From assembly GCA_014898415.1 (NCBI GenBank), contig RCTD01000001.1, forward strand, positions 248,001-312,000: a stretch of 64,000 nucleotides of DNA, given 5' to 3'. Below, one piece after another: positions 38,395-49,768 of the stretch (within the stretch, counting starts at the first letter, position 1; the number at the start of each line of letters is the position of its first letter). Both the position numbers and the translations under genes were made by a program. This DNA is from Stromatinia cepivora. Taxonomy: Eukaryota > Ascomycota > Leotiomycetes > Helotiales > Sclerotiniaceae. The notes under the pieces were generated by a model, which was not told where the DNA came from, made no database searches, and saw only the letters and a program-made list of their open reading frames with translations.

Positions 38395-39504
38395 TCACTC
38401 CGGTTCTTGACCCTTCCATTTTTCCATCATAGCCTCAACATCAAATCCACACAATTCAGCCCTCTTAAGTACTTCTCTCGCCTTACCAGTCACCGGCGCA
38501 TCTATCATCCTATTATCTAACGTCCACGCTCCTTTCCCTTTCTTCTTCGCCTTCTTATCCGCAATCACTACTCGTACACTCCATTCTACTTCTCCCTCTC
38601 CAGGCGCAAATGCTTTTTGAACAATATCCACTTGGGAAGGATGTATACATTGTTTCCCATTAAACCCGAGGCGTTTCCCTTGAAGAGATTCTTCCTCTAG
38701 TCGTGCTTGTCCCTCATCCCCCCGATATGAAGTACACACCAAGTCAATGGTGGATGGAAGATTAAATGCTCGTGCACAGGTCGCTATATGACTTCTTGCA
38801 TAGGAGAATTCGTCTAGACTGGGTGTTCGTGTGATACTTAAATCTAAGGCGAAATCCTCGGCTGCAAAAATAAGGCCGTGTAAGTAGGGAGATGCTTCAC
38901 AGATTGAGGAGAGATTTATGATGGATCGTGCGGATTCTATTAGGGCGAGGATTTTGACAGGATTTGAAGAGGGTGATGGAGTAGATGGGTGTCGCGATGG
39001 GAGGGTATGACGAAGAATATCGTTTATGAAGTGGAGGTCGGATGGTGAATTTACTTTGGGTATTACGAGAGTGTCTAGGTGTTGACTTTTGAGGACTTCA
39101 GTAAGGTCTTGGAGAGCTAGGCCTGATGATACTGAGTTTATTCGCACAGCTATTCTAGGGGGAGGTAAGGTCAGTATATATTTTATGCCTTTGTAGCATG
39201 AGAAAGATATATCAAATACATAATACATACTCTCCCACATCTTTTGGCCTTTCACCCTTAAGGAAATCCACTATGTTCTTCCTCGCCATCTCTTTATTCT
39301 CCAATGTCACCGAGTCCTCTAAATCATACGCAATACTATCGACTTTTAATCCTCGGGATTTCTCTAAGAATTTGGGCGAGGATGATGGTACTTGTTCGTA
39401 GGTTAGCTGCCCATGAGGGAGCTTCCATTGTATGGTGTTCAGATGAATAGCATACCATAGAGGAGAGCTCTTCGAAGGACAGAAGCTGCTGTTTTCCGCG
39501 ACAT
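38395..39504 (-). CDS. CitE/CLYBL-like lyase (HpcH/HpaI aldolase family)
   Basis: Mg-dependent C-C lyase/thioesterase of the citrate-lyase-beta-like family; human CLYBL converts citramalyl-CoA in mitochondria, and the substrate here is not known. Exons: complement(38395..39154, 39231..39390, 39456..39504), 322 aa. Exon 1 supplies MSRKTAASVLRRALLY, which joins to VPSSSPKFLEKS, the expected start of the barrel. Catalytic features: Asp/Glu in YDLEDSV, Arg in AVRINS, LIESARSI (metal Glu) and FAAEDFALDL (metal Asp). GKQCIHPSQ lies near the end. The short basic N-terminus could be an organelle presequence. The longer reading through the first intron gives a foreign N-terminus and was not used. Confidence 0.9.
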
Positions 39505-39812
39505 TGTTACATAAAGTATCAAGATCAATTGAATGTTGAGATAACTTCAAGAGCTTTAATCTTGCAAAAACGCTTGATGATGATGGAGCTTCAATGGATG
39601 TCACACTTTTGGAGCTTACCCCCACAGTCTGGTGTTGGTTCGGATGTAATCAGCCGATGCACCCCAGCAAGCCTTATCAATAGACGCTAAACGATATCAC
39701 AACCATCTCAACCAGAGCTCCATCTTCCTCATTCATAATTGCGAATAATTTACATACTTACAAATTACAAGTGCATCAATCGCCAGATCTACCAAATTCT
39801 CAAACCTCAATC
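39505..39812. promoter_or_regulatory. bidirectional promoter, CitE-like / TLS1-like
   Basis: 308 bp between two divergent start codons. Contains AT-rich elements but no specific recognised site. Confidence 0.5.
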
Positions 39813-41005
39813 ATGACAACTCCAAACGCAGATCCAATACCATTATTTCGACCTTCCAAAAAGCGCAAGATTTATAGACAGCGAAATCATGATGATATTG
39901 AAAATGGAGTCGAACAATCAATACCTGCACCCGCACTAGCACTTATGTCTACAGAACAGAGTTTGGATGAATTAATCGCATCGAATTCTGTTCGTATTAA
40001 AAAAGAAGAAGAGGAAGAAGAAGCAGGAACAAAAGATACTTTAGACATGTCAGAGATTTTGCGCCTGCGAAAACAACGAAGGAAAATCGGAGGAGTGGAG
40101 TTTAGAGCTGAATCTAAAATTCGAGAGGGAAATGATACCGATTCAAATGGAGATGCGCTGGTCAAATATGAGGAGAAGGACTCAGAGGAAGTACAACCAG
40201 AAGGTGGAATTTCTATGCGACGATTTGCGCCGCAGATGGGGGTTGTGAATAGTGGTGTTGATAAACATATGTAAGTACATTTCCTATTTTTACTCTCGAA
40301 CTGGTTGGGTGCAAGTTCGGTGACTAATAGTATAGGATGGCATATATAGAATCGAAACTCGGACATAGTTCTCAATCAATTAATTCTCCATTCACGAATC
40401 CACAACCGAGAGCTTCGAAGAATGAAATTTCAACACAGCAATCTACAGAACCTCAGAGAGCCCCTACTACGATGGGCCAATTGCTCGAAGTCGATCTGGG
40501 AGAAGAAGCTAGAGTAAGGAATGCACATCGAACAGAAATGGCACGGAGAAAAGCAGCAGGTGAATCCATTGATCTCGAAGAATCCGCACAAAATCCTCCC
40601 TCAAAAACCCGTCTAGGTCGCGATGGTAAACCCTGGCGTGGACGCAAAAGAAGAGGAAGTGATGATATCCAACGCGACGCTCTTGTTGATGCTATTCTCC
40701 ACGAAAATCGTCTAGATATTTACGAACCTGTACCCTTATCATCATCAATAGCAAAAGAGGTAGAAGGACCCAATGATGAAATGGTAGCGGAAACATTTCG
40801 TAAAGATTGGGAAGAAGCTAGTTCGCATGCGCTTTTGCAGAGACAACAGCAAATGTCCGAAAGAGCGGCTAAGGAGAAGAAGAAAGGAGGACAAGAAAAG
40901 ACGGAAGAGGAATTATATATGAAAGGACCGAAGTTGGGAGGTAGTAGAAGTGCGAGAGCAGCGATGAGGGAGGCGATGTTGAAGGGGAAGGGGGTGAAGA
41001 AGTAG
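39813..41005 (+). CDS. TLS1/C9orf78-like spliceosomal protein
   Basis: Homologue of fission-yeast Tls1 and human C9orf78 (HCA59), which associate with Brr2 and influence splicing. Exons 39813..40270 and 40336..41005, 375 aa. N-terminal FRPSKKRKIYRQR, then the typical helix SLDELIASNSVRIKKEEEEEE, DMSEILRLRKQRRKIGGVEF and, after the intron, HMMAYIESKL. The C-terminal half is Arg/Lys/Glu-rich (RLGRDGKPWRGRKRRGSDD) and ends in a basic helix. Family hallmarks are RKQRR-x-GVEF and the HM-YIE segment. Start ATG is the first after an in-frame upstream stretch without coding bias. Intact. Confidence 0.85.
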
Positions 41006-41868
41006 GAAGGATGGAGTGATTGACGGGGTTCGCACTAGGTGCATGTATTGATGAATGGTCAATTGGAAGACGTGGAGAACGAAAAGGAGAGAGTATGGGA
41101 GCAAATGCGATGCATACGAAATTCATAAAACTACCTACAAGAATATCTTGCGATTGAATCTTTACCCCCAGCATCAACATCATATCATGCAGCACAGTAC
41201 AAAACCAAAGTTCCCAAACAACATAAGTAAGATTAGATTAATAGAGAAATAATCCGATTAATCATATCATTGATCTTCCTTTCCTTTCCTTCAGTTTTTT
41301 TTTTCGGGGGGGGGGGATATCTTTGAATATTATAGATAGGTAAATAAAAAGAATATATTATATTGCTACAATTATATAGATATATTTCCTTGTAATAATA
41401 AATATCTAGAATTTTATTTATTTATAATGATATTATATTATATGATATTATATTAGATTAGATAGAAATATAATTCTTCTTCTTCTCTATGCCAAGATTC
41501 TTATTCAAAAGTTATGAGATGAGTAATAATATCAATATTTATTTTGAATATATTCATTTTAATACTAGATATTAATACTAATAGTATCAGAATCAACTTT
41601 AACTTATCTAATTATCTACAAGGAATTAAAAGAAACTACCTAGATAAAGAAGAAAAAAAGAAAAGAAAAGAAAGGAAAGGAAAGGAAACGCCATTCATCA
41701 AGTGCGTGATAATATCCCAGGTATCGTACTTGAACTTGCAATCCCAATCCCAATCCCAATCCATGTTCCCAAACATGGTTTCCCCTAACCTAACCACGAA
41801 TCCCCAAATATTTCATTATAACATACATGCTGTATATCATCCGTGCCTATTCCATCGTAAAATGCGAA
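41006..41868. other. convergent intergenic region, extremely AT-rich centre
   Basis: 3' flanks of two convergent genes. A T10-C-G11 tract lies at 41295-41316, ATATTA-rich DNA at 41330-41620, GAAAAG runs at 41650-41690 and four tandem CAATCC units near 41740. No gene. Confidence 0.6.
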
Positions 41869-43080
41869 TCAACATACCGACCCAGACCCAATATTCCCGA
41901 CGTCAATATCCTCTAAACTCTCATTTTGCGCTTTCTCAACATCAACCCTATCATTCCCCATATCCCTATCCCCCAACCCCTCCCTCTCAATCCTCACCCC
42001 ACCCCCAAAAACATCACTTCCCTGCACCAATCTCACTCCCTCTCCACTACCCAACACCAAAACTTCCGTCCCCATCCCCCTTTTCTCATGGAACTTTTCA
42101 CTCCTCGGACTAACTACACTTTCCACCTCTTCCTTCTCCCACTTCCTACTCCTAATACTCCATGTCGCTACCCCCGAATTCGTCTTATCGCCATCATGAG
42201 CACTAATCCATGTTTTGGCACAGAGATTTTGGGCTATGGAGACGCCGCCTGGGAATCCGGATATGATGTTTCCGCCTAGGTACCAGGGGTTGGAAATGCG
42301 GTCGAAAGGGTGAAGGAGAGATGTTAGGGGAAGCGCGGCTTCGGATATTAGGTGCGAGGTGGCGTAGGGGGCGATGGTACGGTAGGTACAGCCGTGTGGA
42401 GAGAAGATTACGGAGAGGGCGCGGTCGGTGGGGTTGGAGAGGGTGGAGGCGAAGGAGTGAGGGGATGCGGGAGGGGTGGCGCAGCTGGTTTCTTGGGGGT
42501 TGAAAAATGAGGTTGAGAGAGTGGGGGGTCGGTATGTTATACCTATTGCGTTGTGTAGACCTGTGAGATCGTTCTTTTGGGGGAGAAAAGCAATGGTTAC
42601 TTCGCCGGGTGTACCATTGTGAGATTGTGATGGAACAGGTATTCGAAGAACATTATCAGAGCGTCGTAGATGAGGATCTTCCCAGCGTTTGAGAGGGATG
42701 ATTTTGGAGGGGGAGAAATATTTCCATCGTTTTATTGTCTTGGCTGCACCGGGTTCGGCGAGAATAAGTGTCTTGCTACTGTCTGAAGAGAGTTGTTTGA
42801 GGGTTTCTTCGTGACAATGATCGGTTTTGTCTTGACTTATTATCACCAGATCAGGCTCTGGGAGTTCGGTGAGTGAGGATATGCATGAGGGTGTTTTGAG
42901 ATGAGATATCGAAAACTTGGAATGGAATATCTTGGATGGACCGGATAACCATGGATCAAGGAGGATTGTAAAGGAGTTTTCGGGTTGGCCTGGTCCTGGT
43001 GAAGGTGGAAATGGGGATATGGGGGCGAAGGTTAGGAGAAATGAAGCATCATTGTTTAGGTGTTTAACTGTCAAGGACAT
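41869..43080 (-). CDS. metallo-beta-lactamase-fold protein
   Basis: Intronless 403-aa protein of the MBL-fold superfamily as seen in many filamentous fungi; substrate unknown. ATG 43080 (MSLTVKHLNNDASFLL) was chosen over the TTG-led frame two codons upstream. Motifs: ILLDPWLSGPS, LVIISQDKTDHCHEETL (H-x-H, the H-x-H-x-D-H site in degenerate form), LILAEPGAAKTIKRW, YLGGNIISGFPGG and TWISAHDGDKTNSG (late His/Asp). The last about 90 residues are charged and probably unstructured. It is convergent with the TLS1-like gene. Metal-ligand set is not fully canonical, so activity is uncertain. Confidence 0.8.
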   Translation of the reverse strand: MSLTVKHLNNDASFLLTFAPISPFPPSPGPGQPENSFTILLDPWLSGPSKIFHSKFSISHLKTPSCISSLTELPEPDLVIISQDKTDHCHEETLKQLSSDSSKTLILAEPGAAKTIKRWKYFSPSKIIPLKRWEDPHLRRSDNVLRIPVPSQSHNGTPGEVTIAFLPQKNDLTGLHNAIGITYRPPTLSTSFFNPQETSCATPPASPHSFASTLSNPTDRALSVIFSPHGCTYRTIAPYATSHLISEAALPLTSLLHPFDRISNPWYLGGNIISGFPGGVSIAQNLCAKTWISAHDGDKTNSGVATWSIRSRKWEKEEVESVVSPRSEKFHEKRGMGTEVLVLGSGEGVRLVQGSDVFGGGVRIEREGLGDRDMGNDRVDVEKAQNESLEDIDVGNIGSGSVC

Positions 43081-44449
43081 CTTCAAATCGTGAAATGAGA
43101 AGGTCGAGAAAATCCGTAAAGCTCATAGTATCTAAAAAGTGAGGCCACAAGTAACAATGAAATCGCCGAGGAGATTCACTCGGATTGTAGGTAGGTAGTA
43201 AAGATTTTTCGGACATGGAAGAAAGGGGATGGTGGATCAATAAATCAAGCTGGTTTTAAGTATTTCCATTAAATGTAAAGAAGATCAGATGCGGGATGAT
43301 GAAGCGGGGGTTTTTGTTTATAGAAACAAAGCATGCACCCTTGGTCTAGGCGTCACCAAAAATCCCCGTTTGTTAATTGGAAATGGAAAGGTTACCCGAT
43401 TTGAGAGGATCTATTGAACCGACTATCAATTTGATATAATACCTATGTTTTCTTTTTTTTGAATGGGTATTTGGATGAATAGATGCGTGCATAGTATGTA
43501 CCTGATTGCTCAGCGCGAGAACATATAGATGTATTTTCATTCTCCTTACATACCAGATACTATCTTCAATAAACCTCATTCATCTATCATCGCCACTTGT
43601 CGAGGCTCCAAAGCCTTCAATATCGATCAATATCAAGAAAGCGGATACTTTCGCTTATAGTTAACCAAAATATATTACTGGCACTTTTAACCATACCAAG
43701 GTGGCCCCAAACGGTAATGATCGACTTCTTTCGGGTACGTAGATCAATTTAAGCAAGATTTGACGATGGAGCTTTTTCAGCTTTGGTTCATTAGTATTGA
43801 TTGGGAATGATTGGTGGGGATGGAGATGAAGGAACGATACGCGAGCTTCTCATCATTACCATGGGAATTGGTCCCACGTAAAGCAAGGCAAGCAAATGGG
43901 ATTCTTAGCTATGGTCGTTATCTAACCCCTGGTCGTTGTGAAAATCTTGATTGACGACACTCTTGACCAATTAACCATAGAGTAAGTTAGGCCAAGAAAC
44001 TATAAGCCTCATTTGTATGATCTTCAGGAGAATTACAAAGTACACGAATCTCTATAGCTGGTAGTGTCGAGATGGAAGTGTTTTTGTGTTCTCTTCTCTT
44101 CGGCACGACTAACCTTTTTTTCTATTGTAAGAGCAGAATCCGAAGGGAAGAGAGGGTTGTTAAGTCGAATCTTGTGTGATGTGAAGAAAATATAGAAGTT
44201 TGAATGGAGGGAGTACAGTACTCGAGTATGCTCTCTGATGAGTTTCTAGAGAATGTGTAAATTGAGAAGCTGTTGAAGTCGTTCAATTGTAGGTTGATTT
44301 CATACTGTGTTCTATTAGAATAAAAGGAAGGAGCGAGCACCTCAAAACGTTACTTCATACCCAGAGTTCGTTTCTCCCCCCCTCCATTAATAGAAAATGT
44401 TATTGTTCTGCTCATTCATCAATGATTTATATTCATTTCTGCTTGGAAA

Positions 44450-44590
44450 GACGCTCCGCTGGCCCTTCGGGGACCACTGCCGTGGAGGCAGACTATAGTA
44501 TATGGAAAGGAAACACTTTTTATATCCTCAATAATCCAAGCACGGCGAGCCATCGGGGTTTGGGGGCTTCCCCCATTGATATATGAATCT
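44450..44590. ncRNA. candidate structured RNA locus (three GC-rich hairpins)
   Basis: Within about 125 nt of otherwise AT-rich DNA there are three strong hairpins: a GG-CCC stem closed by a TTCG tetraloop (44460-44476), CTGCC/GGCAG with a 5-nt loop (44477-44491) and GGGGG/CCCCC with a 3-nt loop (44572-44584). A TTTTT run sits at about 44517. No known RNA class was matched, and strand cannot be told. This is a hypothesis. Confidence 0.25.
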
Positions 44591-44910
44591 AATCTTTGGG
44601 ATCCCCTTTCTTTATCACTTTGTCGCCTAAGTACTCGTTCTATGCGACAAGGCTTTAGATTTTAATGATTGATGTCAAGGTGCAGAGATTATACAAAATA
44701 AAGCTCAATATACGGTCGGAAATAGTACGGAATAGAAATTCCCAAGGATACCTATGCTAATCATTTCGGATTCGCCGTTAACAATTAATAACTCAAACAA
44801 ACCTTTTGGACTCACCGTTTGTTACGAAACCTCGATAAACCCCGACTTCACACTAGTCATATGAAAATAACGCAGCGGTTTCGACGATTCAAGGATCTGC
44901 TTGCAACTGT

Positions 44911-44955
44911 ACTCTAGAAGCTACTACTCTAGAAGCAATTACCCTAGAAGTCATT
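44911..44955. repeat. threefold 15-bp direct repeat (ACTCTAGAAG core)
   Basis: Three abutting copies, exactly 15 bp apart, share ACYCTAGAAG and vary in the last five bases. Confidence 0.85.
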
Positions 44956-46494
44956 TAATGCTCAAGAGTTAATACTCGTGCAATCCAAGTTTCCAAGTTA
45001 CAAAGACCTCAGCGAGCTTGAAAATAACCGACGCTTCTCCCTATTCTCCTTAAACTCCTAAGTCCTAACTGTATTATCGACTCATGAATTTCTCCCCGGA
45101 TTACCGAAATGGAATTGGTTGATGTTTGAAGATTATTGGCAGAAATCTCCTTCCCTAGCCAATCATTGCACAATCAACACATTAACAATAACAGCAGCAC
45201 AAATGCTTTGTTACAACTTACAAAGGCATGCAAATGCAAGCGGCTACGAATCCTTCGCATGTGAAAGATTGATTCATTAAAGCATCAATTGGTTAGTTTC
45301 ATGACTTTTTGGTGTTACCCTCCGGCGAATTGACTTTCTGGAAAGGAGCCTTGTTGAGTATGTTAAGCTTGTTAAGGTCATACTCGCATGCTCAATGCAT
45401 GTTACGGTAACTCCAGTTTCCAGATGTTCCAGCTTGGAACAATGCAACAATTGATAAGAGATAAAACAAAAAAGCTCTTATCAATCTTCCTATTGGGATT
45501 TCTCTCTATGGGAATTCCGATAGAGTAGCATAATTTTGTGTTGCTCTTCAACCCCCATTCGGAAGGATTGATCCAATAAATCTTTTTTTTTTTTTTTTTT
45601 TTTTCAGCAGATCAGCAGATCAAGTAAGTTTGTATCCTCAAATTCTTACTTGTCAATTGCTTTCCCAGGTATGGGTTTTAAAAGACAGTATTGCTCCATT
45701 AGGAAGATATAATGAATGATTGGATAAGAGGGAAGGTGCCGGCGGTACTTCTTTTCAACTCTCCACCGATAATACTATTGTTATTATTTAACGTATTGCA
45801 TTGGTCGCATGAATATCGTGCCCAACGAGGCACTTGCGTAGGTATGTATTAGGTATGTGTGAACTGACTAGCAACAGAAGGGGTAGTTTCCAAGGTCCGA
45901 TGTTTGGCCATTTGCCTGCAATTGCCGCCGAAAATACATTTTGAAGGAATGTTAAAGCTTCCTACAAATCCATTTTGACTTTGAACCCGTCGACTTGATT
46001 CAGGTCCCACAGCTACCTACTAGGTACTCAAGCTACTGATTACTATTTTGGGACATAGTGGCGTGTAATATGTAATACTGTACTTGAAATCAATGAGTAA
46101 TAGAGAAATCTTCTATATTAAAGAGTTTGTAGAATTATTTAGTTCATTCTCTCCGATTTTTCGAATCAAGGTTATCGAGGGAATAGTAGATGAAATCTGA
46201 ATAGGATTGTATATTCGAATATTTGTTTGAAAAAAGCAACACTGAAGACAAGGGAAAGGAAGCCAAGCTCGTAGCAATATATCTCTATATCAAGAGCTCC
46301 TCAATGCTCTAGTTATTAGATATATATCTTTTCATTGGTTTTAATTGATTGTATCTAAACATACTAGCTATATATAAGCATTGATAGAAAAGATGGAAGG
46401 AAAAAAAAAGAGGAAAAAAGCTCTTATCCGAAGCTCTTTTCTTGACTCTTACCCCACTAGTAAAAGAGCTTCTAACTGCCCTGCCTCGAACCTA

Positions 46495-46617
46495 TCTATC
46501 TACCTACCTACCTACCTAATGAAAAGACCCCTCACTCAAATTTCCTTCAATGCCAGTGCCACTCACACTACTCACTACTCACTACTCACTACTCACTACA
46601 CACTACACACTACACAC
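46495..46617. repeat. (CTAC)n and ACTACTC / ACACTAC minisatellites
   Basis: A tetranucleotide CTAC run (46495-46517) is followed by about seven 7-bp ACTACTC/ACTACAC units (46563-46617). They lie about 320 bp before the start of the RING-like gene, so probably in its promoter or 5' UTR. Confidence 0.85.
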
Positions 46618-46940
46618 ATTCTCTTTCTCTCAAACACCAATTGTAAGAAATCATTGAAGAAATAGCTTTGAGCTTCGATTTTGTATCTTTGTTCCCATGA
46701 AAGAATTACAATAACAAAGTTACAAAAGAGAAAGAGAAAGAGAAATTACTTTCACATATTATTTTTATTAAATAATTATGCGAAATTTTGCTATCAATAT
46801 CATACATTTTTGAGATTCCCGCTTCCCCCTCTTCCCCCCAATACGAAACAGAAACAGTGCGACGATACTGTACCTATCTACCTATCTTATCTACAAACCT
46901 ACACATCCCATTAACCATTATCGCTCTTCTTGACTTGGTA

Positions 46941-48516
46941 ATGGTCAATTCTACATTAACGATGCCTCCTCGTTCTTCGTTGACATCGTCCTTTTCGGTT
47001 TCAGATGCAAATAATGAAGTTGTTTGTCCATTGAGAAATCAAGACGGCTCCAGTTGTCGCAAACGTTGCCTCGGCGTGAGTGCCTCTACTCTGCTGTATC
47101 TGCTGTACCCCTTTGGAAGTTATTTTCCTTTTGTACGGTTCAATCCGTGGTAACAAGCGAGTGAGATGGACAGGAAAAGCGATATCGATCCATGCAAGAG
47201 CACATTAGAAGAGCTCATCCAGAACATTATATTTCAAAGCTTCCTGCGACCGAAGAAAGCTTTCAACTTATGATCAATACCCCGCCCTCTGAGCGACCAC
47301 AACCACCACCACCAACCAACTCTTCTCAAGCTTCAAATAGTCTGTAGAAATAATTGACAATATTTTGTTTGCTTTTTACTGATATTTTGTACATAGGTTT
47401 CACACATGAAAGACAGAATTATTATGGCGAACATTCGAATCATTCGAGTACTCCAAATACTCCTCGAATCTTGGACGATAGCTCAATGCTTCCAGCCGCT
47501 AGCGCTGCAGCAGCTTTAGCACAGCTACACAATCATAAATTGGATAATGGATGGGAATCCGAACCGGTAGGTTAATTCCCTAGCTTGATTTATCGAAAAT
47601 GGAATGCAAGGCTAATTATTTATTTTAGGATTGGATGTCTGACAGTGAAGCTCATAAACAAGCAATGCGAGCTTCTATTGAGCTTCCTCCAATTCACTCC
47701 AACAAACTCGAACCAACTAGTGATCCATTCTCTCATTTCAATGTCCATCGTCGCAGAGATCTTCTCCCTTCAATACTATCGCCTCCAGGACGATCATCTA
47801 CTCTTCCTCCACTTCAAAGAAATCCAAGCACGGGTCGTCCTCGAAAACAATCAGTGTCAAAGCGTGCTCGAGAGCCACAACATAGGAGGCAGAAATCTCG
47901 TGGTGAACATACTCATCTGCGACGCTTAAGTCATGATCGTAAAGCTCAATCTGCTGAACCTTCATTTTATGGAAAACGATGGGAGGATCTGATTGATGCA
48001 GCAACATCAGCCACAGAAGATGCAGACGATGATAGAACACCGGTTTGTCCCTTGCGCATATAAAAAAGTTTCACTCGCATACTAACGGAAATGCAGATTC
48101 CTCCATCCCCAGTTTCAGTCAATCGTGCATCAATGCCCCCCTTTTCTGCACCACAATTTCAAGGATATCAGGCTTCACCTTTACAACAAGCACTCACTCC
48201 ACCATCTTATTTGGCTGAAGCTCCAGAACCTTTTCCATCAGTGGAAAGTGGTGGAAGTGGTGATAATTTCAATATTGGATCACAAGCGCTTTCGAATTCA
48301 TCACCAAGCTTCTCGGCAATAAATATACAAATTTATTGTGCTGCTTGCCAGAACGTTTCTTTCTTGAAGGAATCTTACGCTTGTACAGAATGTATATGTG
48401 GTTTATGCCAACTATGTGTCGAAGTACTCATGGCGGAGCAGGGGGCACGTAGAAAATGTCCAAGATGTGCCACCATTGGGGGACGGTTCAAACCTTTTCA
48501 ATTGGATATTCGTTAA
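46941..48516 (+). CDS. fungal protein with N-terminal C2H2-like and C-terminal RING-like zinc motifs
   Basis: No named family recognised. Exons 46941..47075, 47174..47339, 47397..47566, 47629..48042, 48097..48516, 434 aa. N-terminus: two Cys (CPLRNQDGSSC), KRCLG, then H-x4-H within EHIRRAHPEHY, formed across the first intron, suggesting a C2H2-type finger. The middle is Pro/Ser/Gln-rich, basic and probably disordered (RPRKQSVSKRAREPQHRRQKSR). The C-terminal about 60 residues have regular Cys pairs (YCAACQ, ACTECICGLCQLC, KCPRC) typical of a RING-type cross-brace, and end IGGRFKPFQLDIR. An E3-ligase or scaffold role is inference. Intron 2 uses the less usual donor GTCTGT. ATG 46941 was chosen; 46962 is a possible alternative. 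Confidence 0.8.
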
Positions 48517-49768
48517 GTTATTGGATGAAATCATTGGGTCTAAACAATTTGGTAAGAAAGGAGTTGGTCATTATGGGTCTGCATAGACTGGATTGGAACT
48601 TTTGGGAGAGGGTATGGCGTCTTGATTATTCCCAGGGAACTGAGGGTTACAAGACCACTCTTGTTATGATTTTGGGTATAGGTCGCATTGCGAAATTGTC
48701 TTTTGGTATTCTCTTACAAACATGTTTGGGCTCGAGGCATGCATTTGTTTGGCTGATGTTTATAGTCATATCCAAAGAAAGATTTTCATTCAATATCTCG
48801 GAAAGCTGTTCAGAGGTTTGGCTTCAATCACTTCAGCCATTGACATAATTGGTGAGTCTTGACCGGGCTGTTGGATGATATCGTCCAAGGGTTACTCTCC
48901 TCGTAAACTTTGACAAAGTCTTGAACACCGGTGGTTATCGCGAAGTCACACAATTGGTGAGTTCTGTGTGATAGTGGTGGCTCATGTGTTCACAGCCAGT
49001 CTCGGAATCTTGGATGAGACTAGCAATTTATTTTTACGGGTGAAATCATCAGATGTTCAACGCAACACACGTAAAGAATGACATTTGGGGGTTTAAACAG
49101 AGTCAAAGAAAGCCCAAAGGGGACCCCAATTATTTGAAAACTGAGCATGGGTTGAGGCTCAGCGGCTTCGTTGAAGAAAAAGGTGTCTACAATTGGAGAT
49201 GTTCTCCGACAAGGCTGTTCAAGACAACCAGCTGAACTTGGGGATTGACCTATTAGAATTATGACAATCAGAAAAGCTGTACGACATTGATGCACGGGAC
49301 AATTATCTGAGATGGTGACGAAAATCATGATTGGATGGCTGACGTGGGACGATCCCGCGTTTATGTGCGGGCGCGGGCGAGGCCTGAAGTTAGCTGACCT
49401 GCTTACTCGGGTTTGACCTGATGTGATAGTTCCAGGGGTTTGCAGTGCCATTTTCACTAACGGCGCAAATGTTTGAAGGGAAGGGGTGAGGGAGGGGTGA
49501 ATTTAAGATTATTTATATCAATTGATTTCCCCTCATGTTTTTAACTGAAGATTGTTTTCTTCAATTGTTTCTCCATTCTTGTGAACCAATCATTTTCTTG
49601 TTCTTCAGTGAGAAACTTTCTTCATATATGTTCGTGGCGCTTAAATCTGCAAGTCACTTACACGACCCACTCAGCTCTTCACAATTGTCGATCTTGCATC
49701 TTTCCCCTGCATATCATACTAGCTAAGTATATAGAAAATCGAGCTCACTCTCGCTCTGACGAGTCACA
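48517..49768. other. intergenic between RING-like gene and FAD oxidase
   Basis: 3' flank of the RING-like gene and promoter of the oxidase. Open frames at 48456-48848 (plus) and 49020-49457 (minus) have no recognisable protein. Confidence 0.5.

Larger units (their letters stand above)
43081..46940. other. 3.9-kb gene desert
   Basis: No protein-coding gene could be supported on either strand; open frames are short and biased to low-complexity residues. Contents: three GC-rich hairpins at 44460-44584, a threefold 15-bp repeat at 44911-44955, a T22 tract at 45583-45604 followed by repeated CAGCAGATC, and microsatellites at 46495-46617. Part must be promoter for the MBL gene (left) and the RING-like gene (right). 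Confidence 0.6.

Noticed and set aside
39212..39625. Longer N-terminus for the CitE-like gene (MGVSSKSV start)
   Set aside because: It reads through a good GTATGC...CAAG intron. The spliced start at 39504 gives the expected family N-terminus, whereas the longer one does not match.
44450..44520. tRNA or spliceosomal snRNA at the hairpin cluster
   Set aside because: No T-arm GGTTCGA-type box, cloverleaf, or U1-U6 signature sequence found; kept only as a generic structured-RNA candidate.
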